From the NCBI GenBank assembly GCA_024696825.1, contig JAILGL010000041.1, positions 1-55,129 of the forward strand: DNA of 55,129 nt, read 5' to 3'. This document shows, in pieces, positions 35,734 through 45,034 of this stretch. The notes beneath the pieces are model-generated. The model was not told the origin of the DNA. It was given only the letters and a program-made list of their open reading frames with translations, and did no database searches. Made by a program: the position numbers and the translations under genes. This DNA is from Lachnospiraceae bacterium (lineage in GTDB: Bacteria; Bacillota; Clostridia; Lachnospirales; Lachnospiraceae). How positions within the stretch are numbered: position 1 is the first letter of the stretch; each line of letters starts with the position of its first letter.

Positions 35734-37668
35734 ATGGCTACAAGAAAGAAGAAAGAAGAAGTAACAGAGAAGAAGACAACAACAAAGGCAGCAGTAAAGA
35801 AGACAACAACAAAGGCAGCAGCAAAGTCAACAGCAAAGTCTACAGCTACTAAGACAGCAGCAAAGTCGACAGCAAAGAAGGCTACAGCAGCTAAGTCTAC
35901 AACAAAGAAGGAAGCAGCTACAAAGACAGCGGCTAAGTCTACAGCAAAGAAGGCTACAGCTACTAAGACAGCGGCTAAGTCTACAGCAAAGAAGACTACA
36001 GCTACTAAGACAGCAGCTAAGTCTACCGAAAAGAAGGCTACAGCTACTAAGACAGCAGCTAAGTCAACAGCAAAGAAGGAAGCAGCTACAAAGACAACAG
36101 CTAAGTCAACAGCAAAGAAGACAGCTGAAAAGGAAACTGAGACAAAGACGGCGGCAAAGTCAACAGCAAAGAAGACTACAGCTACAAAGACAACAGCGAA
36201 GAAGACAGCAAAGAAGGCAGAAGAGCCTAAGGCTACTGAGACTAAGGCGGCAGCTAAGAAGACAACTGCTAAGAAAACTGCAACCAAAAAAGCAGAGGTT
36301 TCAGAAGAAGTAAAAGAGGTTGTAGAAGAGCCAAAGAAAACAACTAAGAAGGCTGCTACAGCTAAAAAGACTGCTGAGAAAAAAGAGGAAGAGCCTAAGA
36401 AAACTACTAAGAAAACCACTAAAAAATCTGCAAAGGCTAAGAAGGAAGAAGTAGAAGAGGTGGTTGAAGAGGTGGTTGAAGAGGTAGTAGCAGATGAAGA
36501 GGAAGATATTAAAACTGAGATGATTACCGGTGGTAGCATCAAGGAAACTGCTGATGATGATGTATTTGAAAATCCTGAAAAACTTGAAAAATCACTTCAG
36601 AGACTTGTAGACATAGCCAAGGAAAGAAAGGGTGTATTGGATTTTGAAGATATAAGAAATTATTATAAAAATGCAAACCCTGATGACAACATGTTAGAAG
36701 AAGTCAGAAAATTCCTTGACAGTAACAATATAGATGTACTTGATAAAATCGAAGAACTTGAGGTAGATGAGCCTACACAGGACGAGCTTAAGGAAATCGA
36801 TGATATTGACAGTATGGACCTTTCAGTTCCTGAGGGCGTAAGCATCGAGGATCCTGTAAGAATGTATCTTAAGGAAATCGGTAGAGTTCCACTTCTTTCA
36901 GCTGAGGAAGAGGTAGAGCTTGCAAAGAAGATGGAGGCTGGAGATCAGGAGGCTAAGAAGAAGCTTGCTGAGGCTAACTTAAGGCTGGTTGTAAGTATTG
37001 CCAAGAGATATGTTGGTAGAGGAATGCTTTTCTTAGATCTTATCCAGGAGGGTAACTTAGGTCTTATTAAGGCTGTTGAAAAGTTTGATTATACTAAGGG
37101 TTATAAGTTTAGTACCTATGCTACATGGTGGATTAGACAGGCCATTACCCGTGCTATAGCAGACCAGGCCAGAACTATCCGTATTCCTGTACATATGGTG
37201 GAAACCATTAATAAATTTGTTAGAGTTCAGAGACAGCTTCTTCAGGAGCTTGGTAGGGAGCCATATCCTGAGGAGATTGCAAAGCAGATGAATCTTCCAA
37301 CTGAGAGAGTTAGAGAGATTCAGAAGATTTCTCTTGAGCCTGTATCCTTAGAAACTCCTATTGGTGAGGAGGAGGATTCACATCTTGGAGATTTCATTCA
37401 GGATGAAAATGTACCTGCACCTTCAGAGGCAGCGGCATATACCTTACTTAAGGAGCAGTTAGGAGAGGTACTTGGAGAGCTTACACCAAGAGAGAGAAAG
37501 GTACTTACCCTTCGTTTTGGTTTAGATGACGGACGTGCTCGTACTCTTGAGGAAGTAGGTAAGGAATTCCAGGTAACCCGTGAAAGAATCAGACAGATTG
37601 AAGCTAAGGCTCTTAGAAAATTAAGACACCCTAGCAGAAGTAGAAAATTAAAGGATTATTTAGAGTGA
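35734..37668 (+). CDS. rpoD: primary sigma factor RpoD with histone-H1-like repeat extension
   Basis: 644 residues, far above the roughly 370-400 of most Firmicutes SigA. Residues 1-~240 consist almost only of Lys, Ala, Thr, Ser and Glu, with 14-residue units of the type [14 protein letters not shown]. Five are in register at 63-132, another follows at 137 and a partial array starts near 39. Residues ~239-258 are acidic ([13 protein letters not shown]). A region 1.1-like part covers ~275-345. The sigma-70 core is intact: region 1.2 [19 protein letters not shown] (~370-388), region 2 with [26 protein letters not shown] and [17 protein letters not shown], region 3 [13 protein letters not shown] and region 4 [20 protein letters not shown]. 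It has a clean RBS (AAGGAGG). The extension starts at the only plausible start and shows no frameshift. trmK overlaps its stop. Confidence 0.96.
   Translation: MATRKKKEEVTEKKTTTKAAVKKTTTKAAAKSTAKSTATKTAAKSTAKKATAAKSTTKKEAATKTAAKSTAKKATATKTAAKSTAKKTTATKTAAKSTEKKATATKTAAKSTAKKEAATKTTAKSTAKKTAEKETETKTAAKSTAKKTTATKTTAKKTAKKAEEPKATETKAAAKKTTAKKTATKKAEVSEEVKEVVEEPKKTTKKAATAKKTAEKKEEEPKKTTKKTTKKSAKAKKEEVEEVVEEVVEEVVADEEEDIKTEMITGGSIKETADDDVFENPEKLEKSLQRLVDIAKERKGVLDFEDIRNYYKNANPDDNMLEEVRKFLDSNNIDVLDKIEELEVDEPTQDELKEIDDIDSMDLSVPEGVSIEDPVRMYLKEIGRVPLLSAEEEVELAKKMEAGDQEAKKKLAEANLRLVVSIAKRYVGRGMLFLDLIQEGNLGLIKAVEKFDYTKGYKFSTYATWWIRQAITRAIADQARTIRIPVHMVETINKFVRVQRQLLQELGREPYPEEIAKQMNLPTERVREIQKISLEPVSLETPIGEEEDSHLGDFIQDENVPAPSEAAAYTLLKEQLGEVLGELTPRERKVLTLRFGLDDGRARTLEEVGKEFQVTRERIRQIEAKALRKLRHPSRSRKLKDYLE
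35920..36129 (+). repeat. five 42-bp tandem coding repeats in rpoD
   Basis: Residues 63-132 of RpoD, five copies of a 14-residue unit based on [11 protein letters not shown] plus three variable residues. At DNA level units keep blocks such as AAGTCTACAGCAAAGAAG with synonymous and some replacement changes. Confidence 0.9.
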
Positions 37669-38408
37669 TAAAGCTTTCAGAACGATTAACGCATATAGCT
37701 AATCAGGTTAGTGTGGGTGAGGTTGTAGCCGATATAGGCTGCGACCACGCACTGACTGATATATACATTATAGAGAAAGGGATTGCAAAGCACGCCATAG
37801 CCATGGATGTAAGACCGGGCCCCTTAGAGCATGCTAAGAATAATGTCAAGACCTATAATGTTAAGGATAAGATTAGCATAAGACTTTCAGACGGATTGGA
37901 TAATTTAAAGCCTAATGAGGCGGACAGTATTATTATCTCTGGTATGGGTGGAAACCTTATAAGAAACATTTTAACTCGTGGTGAAGAGGTTTTAAAAACA
38001 GTTACAGAGCTTATTCTTTCACCTCAGAAGGAGCCAAATGTAGTACGAGAGTATTTATATAATAATGGCTTTTATATTGACAGAGAAGAAATGGTTAAGG
38101 ATGCAGGTAAATACTATGTTATAATCCATGCCATTAATGAAAATGCGTCTGAAAAATATACGAAACATTTTATAAACAGTAAAGAAAAAATTGTGCCAGA
38201 AACTGAGGAAGATTATATATACGGGGTACTTTTAAAAGGTTCTAAGGACAAGGTCTTTTTTGAGTTTATAAATGGGGAATTAAAAAAGTGCGACATGGCC
38301 ATAAAAAGCATTGAGAAAAAGGGCACCAGTGCTTCTTTAGATAAGCTTAAAGAGTTGATTAAAAGTAGAGATAATATTTTAAAAATTATTGAAGAAATGT
38401 CGGATTAG
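37665..38408 (+). CDS. trmK: tRNA (adenine(22)-N1)-methyltransferase
   Basis: 247 residues. SAM-dependent methyltransferase that modifies A22 of bacterial tRNAs. The SAM-binding signature is [15 protein letters not shown] (~20-34); the later [12 protein letters not shown] (~88-99) and [16 protein letters not shown] blocks fit the TrmK family. The start is GTG in a GTGA overlap with the rpoD stop, so translation is coupled. The order rpoD-trmK is common in Firmicutes. Confidence 0.93.
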   Translation: MIKLSERLTHIANQVSVGEVVADIGCDHALTDIYIIEKGIAKHAIAMDVRPGPLEHAKNNVKTYNVKDKISIRLSDGLDNLKPNEADSIIISGMGGNLIRNILTRGEEVLKTVTELILSPQKEPNVVREYLYNNGFYIDREEMVKDAGKYYVIIHAINENASEKYTKHFINSKEKIVPETEEDYIYGVLLKGSKDKVFFEFINGELKKCDMAIKSIEKKGTSASLDKLKELIKSRDNILKIIEEMSD

Positions 38409-38485
38409 ATTAAGAAAATCGGATATGAGAATATAAGAAAATATATAATCAATAGTTCCAGATAATGTAATGGGAGGAAATGTTT

Positions 38486-40144
38486 ATGGGAAATATTTCA
38501 TTTAAGGCTCAGGGCAAAGAATACAGTGTTCCTGAGGGTACCAGACTTATTGATATTGCAAAGGATTTTAAGGATGAGTTTGATGAGGAAATAATACTTG
38601 CCTCTAACGGTTCCAGACTTTTAGAGTTATCCAAGGAAGTCATCGAAGGCTCCGAGATTGAGTTTTTAACTCCTTCTTCACAAAGCGGAAGAAAGACCTA
38701 TGTAAGAGGACTTATACTTCTTATGCTCACTGCATTTGAAAAGCTATATCCTGAAAGAATTCAGGATGTTTACATAAGATATTCTTTAGCAGACGGACTG
38801 TATATCGATGTAGGGGAAGAAGCTTTTACAGAGGAAATGCTTAAGGCTTTGGAAGATAAAATGAGAGAATATGTTGAGAAGGACATAGTAATCAATAAGC
38901 GAAGCATAAGCACCAGAGATGCCATTAAGCTATTTCATAATTATAAAATGCATGAAAAGGAGAGGCTCTTTAAATACAGACGTGTATCCTATGTAAATAT
39001 TTATGATTTGGATGGCTTTGAGGATTATTTCTATGGTTATATGCCTTATAGTACAGGCCAGTTAAAGAACTTTGATTTAGAACTTTATAAGGACGGAATA
39101 CTTATGGAAACCAAGAATTTCCATATTCCTGACTATGCTAAAAAGATTTTAAGACATGATAAATTCTTTGGTATTTTAAAGAAATCCACTGACTGGGGAA
39201 AGCTTATGAAGGTACAGACTATAGGTGCTCTAAATGATGCCATAGCAGGTGGAAATCTTAAGGATTTAGTTCTCATTTCAGAGGCTTTACAGGAAAAGAG
39301 AATAGCGGAAATTGCCAATGATATCCACGAGAGAAGGAAGGATTTAAAATTCATAATGATAGCAGGTCCTTCATCTTCAGGAAAGACTTCCTTTGCCAAC
39401 AGACTGGGCATACAGCTTAGAGCTCTTGGCTTTTCACCAAGGCTTATTAGCGTGGATAATTACTTTAAGGAAAGACTTGAATCTCCAAAGGATGAAAATG
39501 GTAATTATGATTTTGAATGCTTAGAGGCCATTGACACTGAGCTCTTTAATAACCATATGACTACCCTTTTAAATGGCGGTGAGATAGATGTTCCTGTCTT
39601 TGATTTTGTGGTGGGTAAGAAGAATTATGAGGGCAATTATCTTAAGCTTCAGGAGAATGATATTCTTATAATTGAGGGTATTCATTGTCTGAATGACAAG
39701 CTAAGCTACAGCCTTCCACGTGAGAGTAAATATAAGATTTACATAAGTGCTCTTACTCAGATTAATGTAGATGAGCACAATAGAATCTCTACCACCGACA
39801 GCCGTCTCATAAGACGAATGGTTAGAGATGACAGAACCAGAGGAATTAATCCTGCACAGACCATAAAAATGTGGTCCAATGTCCGTAAGGGAGAGGAAAA
39901 ATATATCTTCCCTTATCAGGAGGACGCAGACAGTATGTTTAACTCAGCCCTGCTATATGAGCTGGCAGTACTTAAGCCTTATGCAGAGCCATTATTATTT
40001 GGAATTCCTCATGACTGTCCTGAATACATGGAGGCTAAGAGGCTTCTTAAATTCTTAGATTATGTAATAGGAGTTTCCAGTGAGAATATTCCTAAGAATT
40101 CTCTTATGAGAGAGTTTATTGGTGGAAGTACATTTAGAGTCTGA
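38486..40144 (+). CDS. nucleoside (uridine-type) kinase with N-terminal TGS and ThrRS-like domains
   Basis: 552 residues from ATG 38486. An in-frame ATG at 38480 is only 2 nt from the RBS GGGAGG. The N-terminus resembles a TGS domain (GKEYSVPEGTRLIDIAKDF), then a part like the second additional domain of threonyl-tRNA synthetase (~65-250). The kinase domain starts at ~293 with P-loop GPSSSGKTSFANRL, followed by LISVDNYFKERLESP, IIEGIHCLND and the RMVRDDRTRG segment. This fits the long phosphoribulokinase/uridine kinase-like proteins of Clostridia, which are labelled nucleoside kinase; the exact nucleoside is not known. It is monocistronic, between trmK and folD. Confidence 0.88.
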   Translation: MGNISFKAQGKEYSVPEGTRLIDIAKDFKDEFDEEIILASNGSRLLELSKEVIEGSEIEFLTPSSQSGRKTYVRGLILLMLTAFEKLYPERIQDVYIRYSLADGLYIDVGEEAFTEEMLKALEDKMREYVEKDIVINKRSISTRDAIKLFHNYKMHEKERLFKYRRVSYVNIYDLDGFEDYFYGYMPYSTGQLKNFDLELYKDGILMETKNFHIPDYAKKILRHDKFFGILKKSTDWGKLMKVQTIGALNDAIAGGNLKDLVLISEALQEKRIAEIANDIHERRKDLKFIMIAGPSSSGKTSFANRLGIQLRALGFSPRLISVDNYFKERLESPKDENGNYDFECLEAIDTELFNNHMTTLLNGGEIDVPVFDFVVGKKNYEGNYLKLQENDILIIEGIHCLNDKLSYSLPRESKYKIYISALTQINVDEHNRISTTDSRLIRRMVRDDRTRGINPAQTIKMWSNVRKGEEKYIFPYQEDADSMFNSALLYELAVLKPYAEPLLFGIPHDCPEYMEAKRLLKFLDYVIGVSSENIPKNSLMREFIGGSTFRV

Positions 40145-40160
40145 TTTGTGGATTTATTAA

Positions 40161-40189
40161 TTGTATTTTACAAGACCTTAGAGTATAAT
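40161..40189 (+). promoter_or_regulatory. candidate promoter of folD
   Basis: TTGTAT (40161-40166), 17-bp spacer, TATAAT (40184-40189). The leader of ~75 nt contains two copies of GAGTAAAAATAT (from 40197 and 40243) and the 13-mer TCACGGAGTAAAA also found before thl. Confidence 0.5.
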
Positions 40190-40269
40190 TTTCACGGAGT
40201 AAAAATATACTCAGATTATATTCGAATTATATAAAAACAGAGTAAAAATATTTATTAAAGGAGAAAAAA

Positions 40270-41109
40270 ATGCCATATATTATCGACGGAAAAAAGATTT
40301 CAGCAGAAATCAAGGATGAGCTTAAGGTTAAGGTTAGCGAGCTTAATAAAGAAGGGATTAACCCTTGTCTCGCAGTTATTTTAGTAGGAGATGATCCTGC
40401 TTCACATGTATATGTAAACAACAAGAAAAAAGCATGTGAATATATTGGAATCAAGTCTTTATCCTATGAGCTTCCTGAAGACACCAAGGAAGAAGAGTTA
40501 ATAGAGCTTGTAGAAAAGCTAAATAAGGATGATAGCGTAAATGGTATTTTAGTTCAGCTCCCTCTTCCAAAGCAGATTGACGAGGATAAGATTATAAAGA
40601 CCATCGATCCTTACAAGGATGTAGATGGCTTCCATCCAATGAGTGTAGGTGCTTTAAGTATCGGCCAGAAGGGCTTTGTATCCTGTACTCCTGCAGGTAT
40701 CGTACAGCTTCTTAAGAGAAGTAATATCGATATCGATGGTAAGGAATGCGTAATTATCGGAAGAAGTAATATCGTAGGTAAGCCTATGTCAATGCTTATG
40801 ATTAGGGAAAATGCAACGGTTACAGTATGTCATTCACATACAAAGGATTTAAAAGAGGTTTGTAATAGAGCTGATATACTTATAGTTGCCATTGGAAAGC
40901 GTGAAATGATTGATGAAAGCTATGTTAAGGATGGTGCAGTTGTAATCGATGTTGGAATGCATAGAAAAGAGGATGGACATCTTTGTGGAGACGTTAATTA
41001 TGAATCCGCTTCTAAGAAGGCAAGTGCCATAACCCCTGTTCCAGGTGGTGTAGGCCCTATGACAATAGCTATGCTTATGTATAACTGTGTAAAGGCAGTT
41101 GAATTATAA
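40270..41109 (+). CDS. folD: bifunctional methylenetetrahydrofolate dehydrogenase/methenyltetrahydrofolate cyclohydrolase
   Basis: 279 residues. It interconverts 5,10-methylene-, methenyl- and 10-formyl-THF, linking to Fhs. Conserved parts: VGDDPASHVYVNNKKKAC with the catalytic Lys, GILVQLPLPKQID, DVDGFHP, the NADP-binding loop IIGRSNIVGKPMS and TPVPGGVGPMTIAML. RBS AAAGGAGA is at 40257-40264. Short AT-rich arms AAATGTAA/TTACATTT follow (41117-41149), a weak terminator-like hairpin. Confidence 0.97.
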   Translation: MPYIIDGKKISAEIKDELKVKVSELNKEGINPCLAVILVGDDPASHVYVNNKKKACEYIGIKSLSYELPEDTKEEELIELVEKLNKDDSVNGILVQLPLPKQIDEDKIIKTIDPYKDVDGFHPMSVGALSIGQKGFVSCTPAGIVQLLKRSNIDIDGKECVIIGRSNIVGKPMSMLMIRENATVTVCHSHTKDLKEVCNRADILIVAIGKREMIDESYVKDGAVVIDVGMHRKEDGHLCGDVNYESASKKASAITPVPGGVGPMTIAMLMYNCVKAVEL

Positions 41110-41178
41110 TCAGTTATAAATGTAATATTGATTTATTGCTATTTACATTTAAATAATAGCTATAGTCAGGAGTAAAAT

Positions 41179-42534
41179 ATGAATATATTTTTTATGTCCC
41201 TGGGTTGTGATAAAAACCTTGTAGACAGTGAGATGATGATATCTTCTCTAAGGAAAAATGATTTTTTAATTGTAAATGATCCTGAAGAAGCAGATGTTAT
41301 CGTTGTTAATACCTGTTGCTTTATAGGAGATGCCAAGGAAGAAAGCATTAACAGTCTTATAGAGCTTGCAGAATATAAAGAAAGAAGATGTAAGCTTCTG
41401 GTGGCTACAGGCTGCCTTGCACAGCGCTATAGTAATGAGATAAGTGAGGATATTCCAGAGGTGGATATTATTATCGGAACTATGGCCTATGATAAGCTTA
41501 CAGATGCCATAAATGAAAAGCTTAAGGAATTAGAAAATGTAGAATCAGACGATAAAGCGCTTGCTGTGTTAGAAGACATAGACAGGGTGGTAGAGCCTGA
41601 TGTAACAAGAGAATCCTTAAGTGGCAGCTATAGTGCTTATTTAAAAATAAGCGAGGGCTGCAATAAGAGATGCACCTATTGTATAATTCCTTATGTCCGT
41701 GGAAGCTATAGAAGCTTTCCTATGGAAAACCTTGTAAAACAGGCTGAAAAGCTTTGTAAAGAAGGTGCTAAGGAGTTGATTTTAGTAGCTCAGGAAACTA
41801 CTCTCTATGGAGTGGATTTATATGGTGAGAAATCTCTTCATAAGCTTATACAGGAGCTTTCAAAGGTGCCCGGACTTAGATGGATAAGACTTTTATATTG
41901 TTATCCTGAAGAAATATATGATGGGCTTATAGAAGAATTTAAAAATAATCCTAAGCTGGTTAATTATATCGATATGCCTATACAGCATGCCTCAGATAAT
42001 GTCCTTAGGAAAATGGGCAGAAGAACTGATAAAAAGGCTCTTTTAGAGGTTATAGGTAAGCTTAGAAAAGAGGTGCCTGATATAACCCTTAGAACTACCC
42101 TTATAACAGGCTTTCCTGGAGAAACGGAGGAAGATTTTAAGGAGCTTAAGGGCTTTGTGGAAGAGGTTCGCTTTGAAAGACTGGGAGTATTTACCTATTC
42201 TCAGGAAGAGGGAACTCCTGCAGCAGAATTTGAAGATCAGGTAGAAGAAGAGATTAAGCAGGAAAGATGCGATGAAATCATGGAAATCCAGCAGGACATT
42301 GCATTTGACAATGCTAACGATGCCATAGGAGAAGAGCTTATAGTTCTTATAGAAGGATATCTTCCAGAGGAAGATGTATATATAGGTCGTTCCTACAAGG
42401 ATGCCCCTGAGGTGGATGGCTTTGTATTTGTGGACAGCGATATAGAGCTTGAATCGGGAGATTTCGTAAAGGTTGACATAGTTAAGTCAAAGGGCTACGA
42501 TTTATTGGGCGATTTAATAGAGGCCTATAAATAA
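41179..42534 (+). CDS. rimO: ribosomal protein S12 methylthiotransferase
   Basis: 451 residues. Radical-SAM enzyme that methylthiolates an Asp of ribosomal protein S12. The auxiliary-cluster cysteines are C10 (SLGCDKNLVDSE), C46 (VNTCCFIG) and C79 (ATGCLAQR). The radical-SAM cysteines are C161, C165 and C168 (SEGCNKRCTYCIIPYVRG). The SLGCDKN and SEGCN signatures distinguish it from MiaB. A TRAM domain ends it. It heads a run of closely spaced genes that includes pgsA, cinA(C) and an FAD protein. Confidence 0.97.
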   Translation: MNIFFMSLGCDKNLVDSEMMISSLRKNDFLIVNDPEEADVIVVNTCCFIGDAKEESINSLIELAEYKERRCKLLVATGCLAQRYSNEISEDIPEVDIIIGTMAYDKLTDAINEKLKELENVESDDKALAVLEDIDRVVEPDVTRESLSGSYSAYLKISEGCNKRCTYCIIPYVRGSYRSFPMENLVKQAEKLCKEGAKELILVAQETTLYGVDLYGEKSLHKLIQELSKVPGLRWIRLLYCYPEEIYDGLIEEFKNNPKLVNYIDMPIQHASDNVLRKMGRRTDKKALLEVIGKLRKEVPDITLRTTLITGFPGETEEDFKELKGFVEEVRFERLGVFTYSQEEGTPAAEFEDQVEEEIKQERCDEIMEIQQDIAFDNANDAIGEELIVLIEGYLPEEDVYIGRSYKDAPEVDGFVFVDSDIELESGDFVKVDIVKSKGYDLLGDLIEAYK

Positions 42535-42646
42535 AAAGGCCTATAAATGGGCTGACATTAATAAGTTTATAACTGCGCCGAAGCGTCGCAGATAGATTTC
42601 TATAAAGAAATTTAATAATAAACCACGTTTCAGAATGGAGAAAATT

Positions 42647-43195
42647 ATGAATTTACCTAACAAACTAACGATGCTTAGAGTAATAATGATTCCTTTCTTT
42701 GTATTTTTTATGTTATTTGATAAGATTAATTATCATAATTACATTGCAGCAGGAATCTTTATAGTAGCATCACTTACGGATTTACTGGATGGAAAAATAG
42801 CAAGAAAGTATAATCTTGTATCTAACTTTGGAAAGTTTATGGATCCCCTTGCTGATAAGCTTTTAGTCAGTGCAGCACTTATATGTTTCCTGGTAGTTCC
42901 AGGTGTATGGATGCCAGCATGGGCAGTTATAATAATTATCAGTAGAGAGTTTATTATAAGTGGATTCAGACTTGTGGCTTCAGATGCAGGCGTAGTTATC
43001 GCTGCAGGCTGGTGGGGCAAGGTTAAGACAGTTTGTCAGATGGTAATGTCTATAGTTTTAATTATAAACCTTGATAATGCCGCAATGAATATTATCGAGA
43101 TAGTTCTCGTAATTCTTTCAGTGGCACTTACTGTTATATCACTTGTGGATTATCTTGTTAAAAACTGGAGTGTTTTAAACGATGGAAAAATGTAA
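42647..43195 (+). CDS. pgsA: CDP-diacylglycerol--glycerol-3-phosphate 3-phosphatidyltransferase
   Basis: 182 residues from ATG 42647; the in-frame ATG at 42635 overlaps the RBS GGAG, so it is less likely. It makes phosphatidylglycerol phosphate in the membrane. The CDP-alcohol phosphotransferase motif is complete: D45-x2-D48-G49-x2-A52-R53-x8-G62-x3-D66-x3-D70. About five TM helices are predicted. It follows rimO after a 112-bp gap with a small CTGCG...CGCAG stem (42573-42591) and overlaps the next gene by 14 bp. Confidence 0.94.
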   Translation: MNLPNKLTMLRVIMIPFFVFFMLFDKINYHNYIAAGIFIVASLTDLLDGKIARKYNLVSNFGKFMDPLADKLLVSAALICFLVVPGVWMPAWAVIIIISREFIISGFRLVASDAGVVIAAGWWGKVKTVCQMVMSIVLIINLDNAAMNIIEIVLVILSVALTVISLVDYLVKNWSVLNDGKM

Positions 43196-43724
43196 TGATA
43201 ATAGTTATTCAGAAGTATTATCAGAGCCTTCTCTTAGGGCTTTAATAGCAGAAAAAGCAGGTGAATTAGTAGAGCTTCTAAGTAAGTTAAACTATCATAT
43301 TTCCTTTGCAGAGTCCTGTACAGCAGGGCTTTTAAGCGACAGCCTTGCATCCGTTAGCGGAGCTTCTAAGGTCTTTGAAGAGGGGTATGTAACCTATTCT
43401 GACAAGGCTAAGGTAAGAATGCTTGGAGTAAGTTCAGACATTATAGAAGTCCATACTGCAGTAGCTTTAGAGACTGCTAAGGATATGTGTGAAAAGCTTG
43501 CATTTTTAAGTCGGGCTGAGGTAAATATATCTGTTACAGGATATGCCGGACCAAGAGTTAAGGATGAGCCTGTAGGCCTTGTATATATAGGCCTTAACAT
43601 AAAGGGTGAAACCAAGGTTTTTGAATGTCATTTTGACGGTGACAGACAGGAGGTTCGCTTAAAGGCTACACTTAAAGCATTTAGCGAGGCCTATCTTGGA
43701 TTAAAGAATTCGGAGAAGCTTTAA
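43182..43724 (+). CDS. CinA C-terminal-type nicotinamide-nucleotide amidase
   Basis: 180 residues, equal to the C-terminal domain of CinA (PncC-like), which deamidates NMN in pyridine nucleotide salvage. Conserved parts are FAESCTAGLLSDSLASVSGASKVFEEGYVTYS (seen as FAESCTAGLLSD and GASKVFEEGYVTYS), then VTGYAGPRVKDEPVGLVYIG. The usual glycine-rich GPGGG stretch reads GPRVKDEP here, a variation in a binding-loop region. There is no N-terminal MoeA-like domain. The start overlaps pgsA by 14 bp and the stop shares one base with the next start, so the three genes are translationally linked. Confidence 0.88.
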   Translation: MEKCNDNSYSEVLSEPSLRALIAEKAGELVELLSKLNYHISFAESCTAGLLSDSLASVSGASKVFEEGYVTYSDKAKVRMLGVSSDIIEVHTAVALETAKDMCEKLAFLSRAEVNISVTGYAGPRVKDEPVGLVYIGLNIKGETKVFECHFDGDRQEVRLKATLKAFSEAYLGLKNSEKL

Positions 43725-44977
43725 TGAAAGAAGTAATAATAATCGGTGCAGGAGCATCGGGACTAATGGCTGCCATAAGTAGTGCAAAATCAGGACATAA
43801 GGTTACAGTCTTAGAGAAAAATGAAAAGGCTGGTAAGAAAATATTTATAACAGGCAAGGGCCGTTGTAATATTACTAATGCCACTGATGCACCAAATCTT
43901 ATAGCTAATACCATTAATAATCCTAAGTTTTTATACAGTGCCTTTAATGAATTTGACAGCTTTAAAATGATGGATTTTTTGGAGGAAAGCGGACTTAGAA
44001 TAGTTACGGAAAGAGGAAACCGAGTATTTCCTGCATCCATGCATTCTTCCGATGTTATAAGGACCTTAAAAGGGGTCTGTGATGACCTTGGGGTTAAGTT
44101 TCATTTTAATACTCAGGTTAAAAATATAACTAAGAATGAATCACAGGATAAATTTATAATTAATGCCGGAAAGGATGAATTTACATCGGATTATCTGATT
44201 CTATGTACCGGCGGAAAAAGCTATCCGTCAACTGGTTCCACAGGAGACGGATATAAGTTTGCTGAGAGCTTTGGACATACTGTAACAGAGCTTTCACCGG
44301 GTCTTACAGGTTTTAATGTAAAGGAAGAATACCCTAAAGATTTAATGGGACTTGCCTTAAAAAATGTTACTCTTGAATTAAACATTAATGGTAAAAAATG
44401 CATGAAGGAAATGGGTGAAATGCTTTTCACACATTTTGGTATATCAGGTCCCCTTGTACTTACTGCTTCTGAGTATTATAATTTACACGTTAGAAGACTT
44501 AAGAAAAAGAAGAATTTTAAAGGGATAGAGGCGAAGGTTATTATTGACTTAAAACCAGCTCTTTCAGAGGATGAGCTTATAAGCAGAATTGAGAGAGATT
44601 TTGATGCATTTAAGGATACATTTTTTAAAAATAGTTTAAGAAAATTACTTCCAAAAAGTATGGAAGAAATTATGGTTAAACTAAGTGGTATAAAGCCCGA
44701 TAAAAAGGCGAGAGAGGTAAGTAAAAAAGAGATAAGCGAACTGGCACATTTATTTAAAAATCTTGAGCTTAATATAAGCTCTTTGAGAGCATTTGAGGAA
44801 GCCATAATTACCTGTGGCGGAATTAATGTTAAGGAGATTAATCCTAAGACTATGGAATCAAAACTTTGTCCGGGATTATATATTGCCGGAGAGGTTATGG
44901 ATGTAGATGCCTTAACTGGAGGCTTTAACCTGCAGATAGCCTGGTCCACAGGATATGTGGCAGGAAAATGTGAGTAG
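43724..44977 (+). CDS. FAD-dependent oxidoreductase, HI0933/BaiN-like
   Basis: 417 residues. FAD-binding N-terminus VIIIGAGASGLMAAISSA (~4-21), the family block KIFITGKGRCNITN (~40-53), GGKSYPSTGSTGDGY (~164-178) and C-terminal YIAGEVMDVDALTGGFNLQ. These mark the HI0933-like (YhiN/BaiN) family of NAD(P)/FAD oxidoreductases. Some members reduce bile-acid intermediates, but most have no known substrate, so no bile-acid role is claimed. It starts at the last base of the cinA-like stop (TAATG). Confidence 0.88.
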   Translation: MKEVIIIGAGASGLMAAISSAKSGHKVTVLEKNEKAGKKIFITGKGRCNITNATDAPNLIANTINNPKFLYSAFNEFDSFKMMDFLEESGLRIVTERGNRVFPASMHSSDVIRTLKGVCDDLGVKFHFNTQVKNITKNESQDKFIINAGKDEFTSDYLILCTGGKSYPSTGSTGDGYKFAESFGHTVTELSPGLTGFNVKEEYPKDLMGLALKNVTLELNINGKKCMKEMGEMLFTHFGISGPLVLTASEYYNLHVRRLKKKKNFKGIEAKVIIDLKPALSEDELISRIERDFDAFKDTFFKNSLRKLLPKSMEEIMVKLSGIKPDKKAREVSKKEISELAHLFKNLELNISSLRAFEEAIITCGGINVKEINPKTMESKLCPGLYIAGEVMDVDALTGGFNLQIAWSTGYVAGKCE

Positions 44978-45034
44978 AATAATAAATATTAGAAAATAGA
45001 AAATTAGAAATGTAACACAAGAAAGGATGATAAA

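Noticed and set aside
35734-36450. CRISPR array or satellite DNA at 35.7-36.5 kb
   Set aside because: The repeats are coding, in frame with rpoD, contiguous and without spacers.
35721-36542. A 273-codon open frame on the - strand opposite the rpoD repeats, rich in Val, Ala and Phe
   Set aside because: It is the reverse reading of the K/A/T repeats in rpoD, which encodes an intact sigma factor; it has no RBS of its own and its composition follows from the repeats.
44476-44949. A 157-codon - strand frame
   Set aside because: It is antisense to the HI0933-like gene, and its Ser/Leu-rich composition is typical of shadow frames.
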